Source: Exiguobacterium algae
GTDB taxonomy: Bacteria; Bacillota; Bacilli; Exiguobacteriales; Exiguobacteriaceae
DNA length: 64,000 bases
Reading direction: 5' to 3'
Assembly (NCBI RefSeq): GCF_018617875.1
Contig: NZ_JACSKZ010000001.1
Coordinates: forward strand, 682,001-746,000
Part shown: positions 33,483-41,687 of the stretch, piece after piece
Layout of the letters: each line of letters opens with the position of its first letter
Numbering within the stretch: the stretch's first letter is position 1
The notes under the pieces: generated by a model
The model's database searches: none
The model's input: the letters and a program-made list of their open reading frames with translations, nothing else
Told to the model about the DNA's origin: nothing
Position numbers and translations under genes: made by a program

Positions 33483-33572
33483 GGGCCGACAGTTCCTCTC
33501 TTCTAAAAAAATAGACTCGGGCGAATTATATCATATTTTAAAGAAAGGCGTCCGTGTCAGTCCGTTTACATT

Positions 33573-33602
33573 CAAAAACCGACGAGGCGTCCCTCGTCGG
33601 TT
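33573..33602 (-). terminator. terminator of the Rok-like gene
   Basis: An 11-bp stem (AACCGACGAGG with CCTCGTCGGTT) and TTTTTG on the minus strand, 8 bases after the stop. Confidence 0.88.
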
Positions 33603-33609
33603 CAAAAGA

Positions 33610-34020
33610 TTATAAGGACGTTGTCGCCGCAACTTCTGGTACGGGCTCATATGTATAAAGACCACGTCCGATTTTTTTCACTTCAGGATTCGACCCTTCA
33701 ATTTTAACCATCAATTGGTATATGTTGCTAATATGATGACGGTACCGAAGTTCGAGTTCCATCTGAATGTCTCGTACATTCATCGTCTTTCTCTCTCTTA
33801 ATAAATCCGTGACTTGATGAACATATACTTCAAGCGGGTACCGCTGATTCACTCGTCGTGGACGCATGCGTTTCGTTGAATCTTCTGTCATTTCGTCTTC
33901 CCTCGCGCCGCGACTGAGCTCAGCAATCAGGTATTCTGCCCGTCGTTGCAGTTGACGATAAGATTCTTCAATCTCCATGAGTTCGCGATAAATGTGATCA
34001 TTAGCGTTTACAGACTCCAT
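33610..34020 (-). CDS. Rok-like winged-helix DNA-binding protein (putative)
   Basis: This 136-residue protein has an N-terminal coiled-coil-like helix (IYRELMEIEESYRQLQRRAEYL), a basic linker (RMRPRRVNQRY), and a C-terminal winged-helix-like domain ending in MVKIEGSNPEVKKIGRGLYTYEP. The same layout and end pattern (PEVKK-x2-RGxY) occur in B. subtilis Rok, a xenogeneic silencer and comK repressor. This is recognised from memory of Rok, so the family call is moderate. The ATG at 34020 has AGAAGGGG 9 bases upstream. TATACAT at about 34050 is a possible -10. Confidence 0.55.
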   Translation of the reverse strand: MESVNANDHIYRELMEIEESYRQLQRRAEYLIAELSRGAREDEMTEDSTKRMRPRRVNQRYPLEVYVHQVTDLLRERKTMNVRDIQMELELRYRHHISNIYQLMVKIEGSNPEVKKIGRGLYTYEPVPEVAATTSL

Positions 34021-34179
34021 ACATAAATCCCCTTCTAAATCCATTAATGTATAATTTTTACCTATTTTAATTCAGGAATTCCTATTTATCCCTTGTTTAG
34101 TTCTATCAAAGTGTAACGGATTTGTAATGAACTTGTCATCTCTTTTTGGGCATTTTTGTATATTCGGGACTTTTGACCC

Positions 34180-34215
34180 AAAAAAAGATGACGACTGTTC
34201 GGGGCAGTCGTCATC
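34180..34215 (-). terminator. terminator of the beta-phosphoglucomutase gene
   Basis: An 11-bp perfect stem (GATGACGACTG with CAGTCGTCATC) and seven T on the minus strand. Confidence 0.92.
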
Positions 34216-34239
34216 TCACGGAAGATAATTGTAGTCTTG

Positions 34240-34905
34240 TTACACTCCGACGCGTTCGAGGATTCGTCCGAGAGATAGTTCATCAGTAGAAGAGACGATG
34301 AGGTCCGCATGACCGAGCATCGATTCTTCCCCGACGGCGACAGCAAACATGTTTGCCGCTTTGATCGCAGTGACGCCTGCAGCCGCGTCTTCAACGCCAA
34401 TCGCGAGTTCGGGTTTCACGCCAAGGGCAGAAGCGGCTTTCAAAAACACTTCGGGGTGTGGTTTTGATTGGGCGACAGTTGCTGCATCGACAATGTGATC
34501 GAAGTAATGACGGACACCTAGTGCGTCAACGACCGCAAATGCGTTCTTTGAAGCGGAAGCCATTCCGATTTTGAGTCCAGCACCTTTGATTTCATCGAGG
34601 AATGAAACAATGCCCGGAAGCAAATCGTTAGATGAAATATGCTGAATGAGTTCAACGTAGTGCTCGTTTTTCTTTTGTGCGAGTTGTTCTTTCTCTTCCG
34701 GTGTGAATGCGTCCTGTTTCCCGCCGAGCGCAAGAATACGTTCGAGGGATTCAGTGCGGCTCACGCCTTTGAGCGTCTCGTTAAACTCGCGATCAAATGG
34801 AATGCCGAGCTCTTCACCGAGCTGTTTCCAAGCGAGGTAATGGTACTCCGCAGTGTCAGTGATGACACCGTCCAAATCAAAAATGACTGCTTCAATCGTT
34901 GACAT
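34240..34905 (-). CDS. pgmB: beta-phosphoglucomutase (HAD family)
   Basis: This 221-residue HAD enzyme has catalytic AVIFDLDGVITDTAEYHYLAW (nucleophile and acid Asp at about 9 and 11), MASASKNA, KPHPEVFLKAA and VEDAAAGVTAIKAA. These residues fit beta-phosphoglucomutase, which turns beta-glucose-1-phosphate into glucose-6-phosphate after maltose or trehalose phosphorolysis. No phosphorylase gene is next to it. The ATG at 34905 is chosen from family alignment. The upstream region has a promoter flanked by LacI-family-type sites. Confidence 0.9.
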   Translation of the reverse strand: MSTIEAVIFDLDGVITDTAEYHYLAWKQLGEELGIPFDREFNETLKGVSRTESLERILALGGKQDAFTPEEKEQLAQKKNEHYVELIQHISSNDLLPGIVSFLDEIKGAGLKIGMASASKNAFAVVDALGVRHYFDHIVDAATVAQSKPHPEVFLKAASALGVKPELAIGVEDAAAGVTAIKAANMFAVAVGEESMLGHADLIVSSTDELSLGRILERVGV

Positions 34906-34994
34906 ACATACTTTCCGCCTTTCCTTCTCCTGCTTGTGTCGTCTGACTACATTTAGGGAACTTGACAAGTACCCGTCGCACGTTTGGTCAGTGA

Positions 34995-35008
34995 TGCAAA
35001 CGGTTGCA
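34995..35008. promoter_or_regulatory. LacI-family-type operator before pgmB
   Basis: TGCAAACGGTTGCA is a near-perfect palindrome with a central CG, as bound by LacI/MalR/CcpA-type repressors. It lies downstream of the -10. A related half-palindrome (GAAAGCGGTTGCA) overlaps the -35 at 35048-35060. Confidence 0.6.
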
Positions 35009-35022
35009 CTTGTTCGATTTCT

Positions 35023-35052
35023 ATTATAAATGAAAACGTTATCTTGATGCAA
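35023..35052 (-). promoter_or_regulatory. promoter of pgmB
   Basis: TTGCAT, 18 bases, TATAAT on the minus strand, with operator-like sites on both sides. Confidence 0.65.
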
Positions 35053-35070
35053 CCGCTTTCGCTAAAAATC

Positions 35071-35101
35071 AAAAAAAGCGAGGGAAGGCGCGCCTCCCCT
35101 C
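35071..35101 (-). terminator. terminator of the Asp23-family gene
   Basis: An 11-bp arm pair with one G-U on the minus strand (GAGGGGAGGCG with CGCCTTCCCTC) followed by seven T. Confidence 0.85.
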
Positions 35102-35106
35102 ACTTG

Positions 35107-35442
35107 TCATAATTGAATGCCGACCACTTTCACGTTAACTGAGAGCGGGGCCATCGCAAGCATCGTGTCCATATCTTGTGTAATCCGCTCCTGGACAGCC
35201 GTCACCGTTTTGATGATGGACTGACCGTATGCGATATAAACCGAGAAGTTGATCGTGATTCCTTCTTCAGACTCCTCTACTTTCACATGTTTCATGAGTG
35301 CCCGTTCCGACAATTTCGTGTCTTCTTGGGTGAACGATACATGTTTTGTTTCTTTGACCGCGACCGCGGCAATCATTTCGACGACGTGGCGTGAGACGTT
35401 TACGTCACCTTCTGTGCTGTTCATTCCGTGTTCGTATGGCAT
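35107..35442 (-). CDS. Asp23/Gls24 family envelope-stress protein
   Basis: This 111-residue protein has the Asp23 domain pattern: VNVSRHVVEMIAAVAVKET, then EGITINFSVYIAYGQSI and ERITQDMDTM. Such small Asp23-domain proteins (YloU, YqhY, AmaP partners) lie under the membrane and are linked to envelope stress or lipid synthesis. There is no membrane segment in it. A second ATG at residue 7 is possible as a start. Confidence 0.85.
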   Translation of the reverse strand: MPYEHGMNSTEGDVNVSRHVVEMIAAVAVKETKHVSFTQEDTKLSERALMKHVKVEESEEGITINFSVYIAYGQSIIKTVTAVQERITQDMDTMLAMAPLSVNVKVVGIQL

Positions 35443-35516
35443 GGTGTCACTTCCTTAACTCTAGTTTCGATTCCTCTTTATAAAGTGTAGCGGAAAACAA
35501 GCGTTTAGAAAAGACT

Positions 35517-36572
35517 TTACCCTTTTACACCTTTTGTGTTCTGGACTCTTCGTATATCCATGTCGACGAGCGGGCGCAAGAGACGCACCACCGGCGGACT
35601 GATGATAATCACGACAATCGCGAAGGCGACGCCTAACAGAACAAGCAACTGCATCCATGACGTCGGCATGAATCCTGCCGGTACGAATGCCCGCCACGCC
35701 ACAACAAGAAAGACGTGAACTAAATACACATAGAGGCTGTACCTTCCGGCCCGGGTAAAGACCGGCAACTCACGTCCCGGGATCATGAGCGCAAAGCTGA
35801 TCGACATCAGGATGGAGATGGTATAGACGATGATGAACGCGAACGGACCGCTCCACATCGCCTCCGGGACCGCCGTGTCATAGGCGAACCGGAATTTGAA
35901 CAAGTTGCCGATATGGTAAAATGCGTCGGCTTGCTGGACGCTCATCGACACGAAGAGCCCCAGAGTGAGTAACGTAAACACAACGGCCCCCCCGATTCTG
36001 TACCGATTTCGCTGTTCGGCTCGTTTCGGCAACTCGAAAAAGTTGAGCGTGTTTCGTTCGGACATCCAGTTCCCGATTAAAAAGAATGGATAGAACATGA
36101 TCACTTTTCGAAGGGCGAAAAAGCCTGTCGCTTCTGCCTGAAACCCGAAGAGCAAGGCAAAAAGGAGCGCATAGAGCACGTATCCTTTCAGTTGTGTCAC
36201 GTAAGGAGTGATGATGTACCATACGATGATGGCCATCAAATACCAAAGCGCCCAATACGGTCTTAATAGATTCAAGCCCGGATTTTCAATCGAAAAAATC
36301 GGAATCCCTTCTGTGAAAGCGAACCAAGAACCTAATATGACCTGCCAGATCACATAGACGACGAACAACTGAATGACGCGCAAATAACGGTTCTCCCGGA
36401 AGAAGTAACCGCTCAACATGATAAACAACGGCATGTGGAATGTGTATAAGAACAAATACACCCATTTCGGCAAAATATCATCATATGCGCCCCGTACATC
36501 GGTCAATAAGTGACCGAACACGACAAGCAGGATGAGCACCCCTTTAATGTTATCGTACCAATGATTTCGCAT
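35517..36572 (-). CDS. acyltransferase family 3 membrane protein
   Basis: This 351-residue protein has about ten membrane segments. It starts with the family motif YDNIKGVLILLVVFGHLL, whose His near residue 21 is the usual catalytic one, and ends after SLYVYLVHVFLVVAW. Acyltransferase-3 proteins put acetyl or other acyl groups on surface sugars or on peptidoglycan. The target here is unknown. No clear terminator was seen after the stop, before the Asp23 gene. Confidence 0.9.
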   Translation of the reverse strand: MRNHWYDNIKGVLILLVVFGHLLTDVRGAYDDILPKWVYLFLYTFHMPLFIMLSGYFFRENRYLRVIQLFVVYVIWQVILGSWFAFTEGIPIFSIENPGLNLLRPYWALWYLMAIIVWYIITPYVTQLKGYVLYALLFALLFGFQAEATGFFALRKVIMFYPFFLIGNWMSERNTLNFFELPKRAEQRNRYRIGGAVVFTLLTLGLFVSMSVQQADAFYHIGNLFKFRFAYDTAVPEAMWSGPFAFIIVYTISILMSISFALMIPGRELPVFTRAGRYSLYVYLVHVFLVVAWRAFVPAGFMPTSWMQLLVLLGVAFAIVVIIISPPVVRLLRPLVDMDIRRVQNTKGVKG

Positions 36573-36918
36573 AATCTTCCCTCTAGTTCTTTAAAGTAGT
36601 CAGAAAATGAACCGCGCCTCGCCTTCGATCCTAAGATGATTCATCCGATCAAGTGGCAAAACCGTCCTCATCTAATGTACCCGCAAAAAAATCCTTCAAT
36701 CATCATACTGAATCCTTCTCTGCTGTGACATATCGTTTTGATAAAATTTTTATGTCTTCCCTGTCATGATTCCCTTCTTTCATCGTTCACATGCCCGTTC
36801 AACAAAAAATACTCCAATTCAACACGTTCAGCGCGTATTCAAATAGACGAGACAGGGTAGAGTATAGTATAGTAGTGATACTAAATATTCAGAATATTCT
36901 AAAAAGGAGGTGTAGAGA
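36573..36918. other. 346-base gap without a gene
   Basis: This divergent intergenic region is AT-rich. I see no supported coding frame and no RNA gene. The last 80 bases contain a TATAGTATAGTAG block that may be the -10 of the + strand gene at 36919. Confidence 0.6.
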
Positions 36919-37407
36919 ATGGCTTCCGTCATTCGAAATCGACATCACATGGTGCATGATCCTAAGCGTTCATTCTCTAACTTCGGATTTTGGTGGTTAA
37001 TCAGCGCCCTCTCCGTCGGACTTCTACTCGTCGCCTTCGAGCCGGTTCGCGCTTGGTTCTATGCCCTCCACCCTGTGCTGTCCGGGCTCACTTTCGTCAG
37101 TATTTCTTTCCTAATCGGCATTGCCGCAAAACTCTCTCGGGATGTCTGGTGGCTCAACTATTTACTTGAACGTACTCAAAACCGCTACCTCTACATCGGA
37201 GGTGACACCCTTCAAAGCTGGCAGTACACCCTCGACTCGATTTGGCTCCTCACCCGCACGTCACAAAAAAAGCTCGGGCGATTGTTTATGCAAATCGACC
37301 GAACCGTACGAGCAGAAGAGGCAAAACACCTGTTTGCCGCTTATTTAATTGATCGAGGTGTCCTCGTTGTCTACTCCGGGTCTAACAAACCGAAGAAAAT
37401 GGCCTGA
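36919..37407 (+). CDS. hypothetical protein with two membrane segments
   Basis: This 162-residue protein has two hydrophobic segments (about 23-43 and 50-70), then a soluble C-terminal half with many aromatic and basic residues (WQYTLDSIWLLTRTSQKKLG). AAAGGAGG lies 10 bases before the ATG, an excellent ribosome site. I do not recognise the family. It converges on mhqD with a 5-base gap and no obvious terminator between them. Confidence 0.7.
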   Translation: MASVIRNRHHMVHDPKRSFSNFGFWWLISALSVGLLLVAFEPVRAWFYALHPVLSGLTFVSISFLIGIAAKLSRDVWWLNYLLERTQNRYLYIGGDTLQSWQYTLDSIWLLTRTSQKKLGRLFMQIDRTVRAEEAKHLFAAYLIDRGVLVVYSGSNKPKKMA

Positions 37408-37412
37408 CCTTT

Positions 37413-38018
37413 TCAGTCGATGAAACGGTCAATCCATGTCCGTGCAGCTGTGACTTCCTCCATTCTCAGCTCATGACCACCCGAATGATAGAAGAGTTCG
37501 ACTTCTGCTCCCGCCTGTCGGAGTGTAGACGTCAACTCTTCTGTTTCTGTTTTGGGACAAATCGGGTCACGCTCACCTGCAGAGATGAATACGTTCGCCC
37601 CGGACAAGTCCGGTACCGAAAGCGACCGGTCCGGGACCATTGGATGAAACAATAACGAAGCTTTGAATGCATTCTGACGATATAGCGCCGAGCCGATCAA
37701 GTTGGCCCCGTTCGAGTACCCGAGTGGAATCATGCGATTCCGGTCCACTTCATACTTCGTGGCCGCTTCATCCAAAAAGTCGAGGAAGCGCTCCGTCTGT
37801 TTCTTCAAATCCTCAAGATCGAGCACACCTTCTGCATGGCGACGGAAGAAACGAGACATGCCATTCTCCATGACATCCCCTCTTAAGGTCAAAATGTTCG
37901 CCTCTGGCGATAGTTCACGCGCAAGCGGAATCAAATCCTGTTCAGACCCGCCTGTACCATGTAATAAGACTAACGTCGTGTCGGTCGAACCTTTTATAAA
38001 TTGATGAATCATACTCAT
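37413..38018 (-). CDS. mhqD: MhqD-type carboxylesterase (alpha/beta hydrolase)
   Basis: This 201-residue alpha/beta hydrolase has TLVLLHGTGGSEQDL (oxyanion loop), nucleophile GYSNGA (Ser about 100), and the catalytic Asp (AGERDPICP) and His (YHSGGHELR). It resembles B. subtilis MhqD, induced by hydroquinones and other electrophiles. It overlaps mhqO by 4 bases (ATGA), so the two are translated together. Confidence 0.88.
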   Translation of the reverse strand: MSMIHQFIKGSTDTTLVLLHGTGGSEQDLIPLARELSPEANILTLRGDVMENGMSRFFRRHAEGVLDLEDLKKQTERFLDFLDEAATKYEVDRNRMIPLGYSNGANLIGSALYRQNAFKASLLFHPMVPDRSLSVPDLSGANVFISAGERDPICPKTETEELTSTLRQAGAEVELFYHSGGHELRMEEVTAARTWIDRFID

Positions 38019-38959
38019 TTGTGTTCTCCTTTCGGGATTACGATTGGGGGTAAAGATTGACGAATTTGAGCGCGTTCTTTTTCAAGCCAGGACGGAAGTT
38101 GTAGTTCCTGGCCGAGTTCTTCGATTTCTTCGTCAATTTGAAATCCTGGTACATCGGTCGCAAGTTCATGAAGGATTCGTCCGGTGTCATGAAAATATAC
38201 GGATTGGAAATAATTCCGCTCCCTCACTTCTGTCGGTCGAAGCCCAAGGTCAAAAATCGCATCTTGCCATGTCGCATAATGTTCACCGTCCGCTACACGC
38301 CACGCAATGTGGTGTACGGTCCCTGCACCCGGTACTCCGTTTGGCAACACAGTTTTTTTCACGTCAATGATATTTCCATAGTCTGCCGACCCTTTCAAAC
38401 GAATCCATTCCTCATCTTCTTCGAGTCGTTCAAAACCGAATAGCTCGGTCAAAAGACGAACCGTCCCCTCCGGGTCTTTTGAAAGAAGAGTCGCCCCGGC
38501 AAACCCCACAATGGCCTCTTCACCTGATACACCCGCTACGTGCCACTTCGTCCGTTTCGAACTGTCCCGTTCAACAAGTTCAACGACGAGACCATCAGGA
38601 TCTTCAAACAGCAGGGACGCTTCACCGAAACGTTCAGTCGCCACTGTCTGTACTCCCTGCTCCTGCAATCTCCCTTCCCAGAACGATAAACTTCCCGGCG
38701 GCACCAGATAAGCCGTCACTCCGACCTGTCCGCTCCCGACTTGTCCTTGTCCGATTCCCGGGATTGGGAAAAACGTGATGATTGTGCCGGGTGTCCCAAC
38801 CTCGTCCCCGAAATACAAGTGATACATCCCCGGGTCATCGTAGTTGACCGTTTGCTTCACGAGCCTCAGCCCGAGCACTTGTCCATAAAAATCAAGCGTT
38901 CGTTGCGGGTCTTTCACCATCGATGAGATATGATGGATCCCCGTTGATTGTGTGTTCAT
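38015..38959 (-). CDS. mhqO: MhqO-type ring-cleaving dioxygenase
   Basis: This 314-residue protein has two or more glyoxalase/VOC modules: GIHHISSMVKDPQRTLDFYGQVLGL at the start, and a second with TVHHIAWRVADGEHYATW and FHDTGRILHELATDVPGF. The His-His-Glu metal set is visible (H9, H about 225, E near 276). It belongs to the MhqO/MhqE group that opens hydroquinone rings in thiol-reactive quinone defence. The ATG at 38959 has AAAGGAG upstream; the frame runs 15 codons further. Confidence 0.9.
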   Translation of the reverse strand: MNTQSTGIHHISSMVKDPQRTLDFYGQVLGLRLVKQTVNYDDPGMYHLYFGDEVGTPGTIITFFPIPGIGQGQVGSGQVGVTAYLVPPGSLSFWEGRLQEQGVQTVATERFGEASLLFEDPDGLVVELVERDSSKRTKWHVAGVSGEEAIVGFAGATLLSKDPEGTVRLLTELFGFERLEEDEEWIRLKGSADYGNIIDVKKTVLPNGVPGAGTVHHIAWRVADGEHYATWQDAIFDLGLRPTEVRERNYFQSVYFHDTGRILHELATDVPGFQIDEEIEELGQELQLPSWLEKERAQIRQSLPPIVIPKGEHK

Positions 38960-38974
38960 CCAAACCCACTCCTT

Positions 38975-38992
38975 TATCTTAACTTCAAGGTA
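38975..38992. promoter_or_regulatory. imperfect palindrome before mhqO, possible MhqR-type site
   Basis: TATCTTAACTTCAAGGTA lies just upstream of the ribosome site of mhqO. It resembles the symmetric MhqR box of Bacillus (TATCTC-type ends), with about 12 of 18 symmetric matches. No MarR-type regulator gene is nearby. Confidence 0.3.
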
Positions 38993-39077
38993 ATTCATTC
39001 TCACGAAAATGTGAAACTTTTTGCTCGCGTTGTCGTACCATAGAGTGTAGAGGGAAAATCAAAAGGAGGTACATATT

Positions 39078-39968
39078 ATGGCATTACAAATCGAACGGGT
39101 CACGAAGCAGTTCGGGAACTTCACGGCCGTCGACGATTTATCGTTCCATGTCCCAAAAGGCGAGATGTTCGGCCTGCTCGGGGCGAACGGGGCCGGTAAG
39201 ACGACGACATTTCGTATGATTTTAGACATTTTGAAGCCGACGGAAGGCCAAATTACGTGGGACGGAAAAGCAGTCGACCATCGTCTCGTCGGTTATTTAC
39301 CGGAAGAACGGGGACTTTATCCTAAAGCCCAGATTCGTGAGCAACTTGTATTTTTGGCAAGTCTGAAAGGGATGCGCGCGGCAGAAGCAAAGCGAGCCGT
39401 CAAAACGTGGCTCGAACGTCTTGAGATTCCACAATATGAGACGATGCGGGTCGAGCAGTTGTCAAAAGGGAACCAGCAAAAGATCCAGCTCATCGCTGCC
39501 TTGCTTCACAATCCGGAGCTCGTCATTTTAGACGAACCGTTCAGCGGACTGGACCCCGTCAACGTGGAAATCTTAAAACGGGAGGTCCTCGCCCTACGCG
39601 ACACGGGGACGACGATCCTCTTCTCCAGTCACCGGATGGAGCACGTCGAAGAACTCTGTCAACATGTCGGCATCTTAAAAGCCGGTCGGGCTGTCGTCAG
39701 CGGCGACGTCCCGACAATCAAAGGGCGCTATGCTGAACCGGCCCTCTTCATCGAAACGGACCAAATTGAAAAAATCGCAGCACTGCCGGTCGTCGAGTCC
39801 ATCACCCCTTATCAGAACGGGCATCTCGTCCGCATTCATTCGTTTGCGGACAGTGACGCCATTTTGGCAACGCTCGTCCGTCATGGTGCGAACGTCCAGA
39901 CGTTCATGCGCCAACCCGTCTCACTCAATGATATCTTCATCAAGGAGGTCGGCGAACATGCTTCATAA
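39078..39968 (+). CDS. ABC transporter ATPase (NatA/YhaQ type)
   Basis: This 296-residue ATPase has Walker A GANGAGKTT (about 36-44), signature LSKGNQQK, Walker B LVILDEPFSGLD and the H-loop SSH. The C-terminal 80 residues after the ATPase are as in the NatA/YhaQ group. AAAGGAGG precedes the ATG. Its last 11 bases overlap the permease gene. The pair probably exports sodium, lipids or drugs; the substrate is unknown. Confidence 0.92.
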   Translation: MALQIERVTKQFGNFTAVDDLSFHVPKGEMFGLLGANGAGKTTTFRMILDILKPTEGQITWDGKAVDHRLVGYLPEERGLYPKAQIREQLVFLASLKGMRAAEAKRAVKTWLERLEIPQYETMRVEQLSKGNQQKIQLIAALLHNPELVILDEPFSGLDPVNVEILKREVLALRDTGTTILFSSHRMEHVEELCQHVGILKAGRAVVSGDVPTIKGRYAEPALFIETDQIEKIAALPVVESITPYQNGHLVRIHSFADSDAILATLVRHGANVQTFMRQPVSLNDIFIKEVGEHAS

Positions 39969-41151
39969 TTTCAGACCCCTTTATACCTTTACCCTGAAGT
40001 CACGGATTCGTTCCAAAGCATTCGTCGTTTCAACAGTCTTGACCCTTCTCTTCATTTTCGCATTTACAAACGCCGATAAGATTTTTTCCGTGTTTGAGGA
40101 TTCGGAACAAGCCAGTGCCGTCGTCGTCACGGACAATCCGGACGTGGTCGGGACATTACAAGCCATCGGCTACGAGGATGTCACGTCCCGTGACCTTTCC
40201 GAAGCGGCAGCACGGGATGAAATCAACAACGGAGAAGTAGACGTCGTCGCGTTCATCGATGAATATGCGGTCCGCGTGATTTCGGAACGTCCGGAGACAG
40301 AGTTCACGACGATGCTCCAGACCGCCCTTTTACAATTACGAAACACCGAATTGATTGAAACGTCGAACGTCGATCCAACTGTGATCGCCGCGTTGAATGA
40401 GCCGATCCAGCTCGATGAGTCCTATCTCGGCCGCGGGGGGGAGAACTCGGATGAGTTGTCTTCCGCTTCAGCGCTTGTCTACGCGATGCTCATGCTCCTG
40501 TACATCTCGATTATCACGTACGGACAAATGATTGCGACCGAAGTCACGACAGAGAAATCTTCCCGTGTCATGGAGCTCATCATTTCGACGACCCACCCGA
40601 TCACGCACATGCTGGCGAAAATCACAGCCATCGGGACACTTGCCATCTTCCAGATCGGCTTCTTCCTTGGGTTCGGGTACGTGAGCGCCAGCGGTAGTGA
40701 GTTGGCAACATCGGTCATCGAGAATGCCGGAAATACACGCGCCGTCGCATACATGCTCATCTTCTTCCTGCTCGGATACTTACTGTATGCCTCTCTCTTC
40801 GCCGTCCTCGGTTCACTCGTCAGCCGGGTTGAAGAGGCACAGCAGATGATTATGCCGGTCGTCATGTTACTCGTCGTCGCGTTCTTTGTCGCCATTTTCG
40901 GATTGAACAATCCTGATGCGACCATCGTCACCGTTCTATCCTTCGTACCGTTCTTCGCCCCGATGCTCATGTTCCTGCGTGTCATGCTCGTGGACGTGGC
41001 GGTATGGGAAGTCGCACTATCCATCGGTCTTTTGGTCGGAACCATCGGACTGACGCTTTGGATCGGGTCGAAATTCTATCGCGGCGGGGTCCTGTTCTAC
41101 GGAACGAATGCCATTAAACAATGGCGACAAATATTACAAAACCGTCAATAG
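39958..41151 (+). CDS. ABC-2 type permease (NatB/YhaP type)
   Basis: This 397-residue permease starts at ATG 39958 (MLHNFRPLYTFTLKSRIRSKAF), inside the end of the ATPase gene, with AAGGAGG 9 bases upstream. The open frame upstream of that is only a shadow of the ATPase. It has one N-terminal membrane segment, a large outside domain of about 150 residues, then about six membrane segments. The motif VTTEKSSRVMELIISTTHP is typical of NatB/YhaP permeases. Confidence 0.92.
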   Translation: MLHNFRPLYTFTLKSRIRSKAFVVSTVLTLLFIFAFTNADKIFSVFEDSEQASAVVVTDNPDVVGTLQAIGYEDVTSRDLSEAAARDEINNGEVDVVAFIDEYAVRVISERPETEFTTMLQTALLQLRNTELIETSNVDPTVIAALNEPIQLDESYLGRGGENSDELSSASALVYAMLMLLYISIITYGQMIATEVTTEKSSRVMELIISTTHPITHMLAKITAIGTLAIFQIGFFLGFGYVSASGSELATSVIENAGNTRAVAYMLIFFLLGYLLYASLFAVLGSLVSRVEEAQQMIMPVVMLLVVAFFVAIFGLNNPDATIVTVLSFVPFFAPMLMFLRVMLVDVAVWEVALSIGLLVGTIGLTLWIGSKFYRGGVLFYGTNAIKQWRQILQNRQ

Positions 41152-41153
41152 CG

Positions 41154-41180
41154 TTTACAGCCATTTCGTTTTCGTATACT
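41154..41180 (+). promoter_or_regulatory. promoter of the 141-residue membrane protein gene
   Basis: TTTACA, 15 bases, TATACT; the spacing is short, so strength is uncertain. It lies 36 bases before the ATG at 41216. Confidence 0.45.
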
Positions 41181-41215
41181 CTAAAGAATGTGCAAAATGA
41201 GGAGGAAAACGAACT

Positions 41216-41641
41216 ATGCGATCACGATTACTCGCAGCTTTGATTTTTACGTTTATGACGACGCTCGCGACGTTCATCTGTTATACAGTCTTTTTAGATG
41301 CGGACGCCTTATGGCAAATCCTGCTCGCTTATGCGGGTAGCACGTTCCTCGGAACGCTTGCCTTTTGGTATCCGGTCAGCCGACGTCCAAGAACATCTCG
41401 CTTCGGGGGTGCATGGGTCGGTATCATGATTACAGCAACGACACTCATTGGCTTTACCGTCATCCGCTTCACGTTCCGCGGTGACGCCGCAAACCTGCTC
41501 GACTGGCAGACCGTGCTTGCAAGTCTCGCCTATACGTTCGGTTATGTCGGATGGGTGCTCACAATTTTGAACATCGTCCTCGGCTTCTTACTTGCTGGGA
41601 CACGACCGAAAGTACGGTATGAAGCGCGCCCAATGCGCTAA
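41216..41641 (+). CDS. small four-segment membrane protein, unknown
   Basis: This 141-residue protein has four hydrophobic segments (about 6-28, 35-52, 66-85 and 100-125) and a basic tail. GAGGAGG lies 9 bases before the ATG. It has its own likely promoter and a strong terminator. I do not recognise the family. Confidence 0.7.
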   Translation: MRSRLLAALIFTFMTTLATFICYTVFLDADALWQILLAYAGSTFLGTLAFWYPVSRRPRTSRFGGAWVGIMITATTLIGFTVIRFTFRGDAANLLDWQTVLASLAYTFGYVGWVLTILNIVLGFLLAGTRPKVRYEARPMR

Positions 41642-41645
41642 TCCG

Positions 41646-41684
41646 AAAAAGCGGGTCAGGAGCAACTGCTCCTGACCCGCTTTT
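41646..41684. terminator. long bidirectional terminator
   Basis: An 18-bp stem (41647-41664 with 41667-41684), A-rich and T-rich on the flanks. It serves the + strand membrane protein and the minus-strand XRE regulator. Confidence 0.92.
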
Positions 41685-41687
41685 GAT

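Noticed and set aside
36573..36918. Gap considered for a small RNA
   Set aside because: No promoter-plus-terminator pair and no stable hairpin with a T run was found inside it.
39730..39957. Extended N-terminus of the ABC-2 permease frame
   Set aside because: This stretch overlaps the ATPase coding end and reads as low-quality Ser/Arg-rich protein; the true start at 39958 has AAGGAGG and the normal permease N-terminus.
40479..41045. A 188-residue minus-strand frame opposite the ABC-2 permease
   Set aside because: Antisense shadow of membrane segments, rich in Met, Thr and Ser, with no initiation signals.
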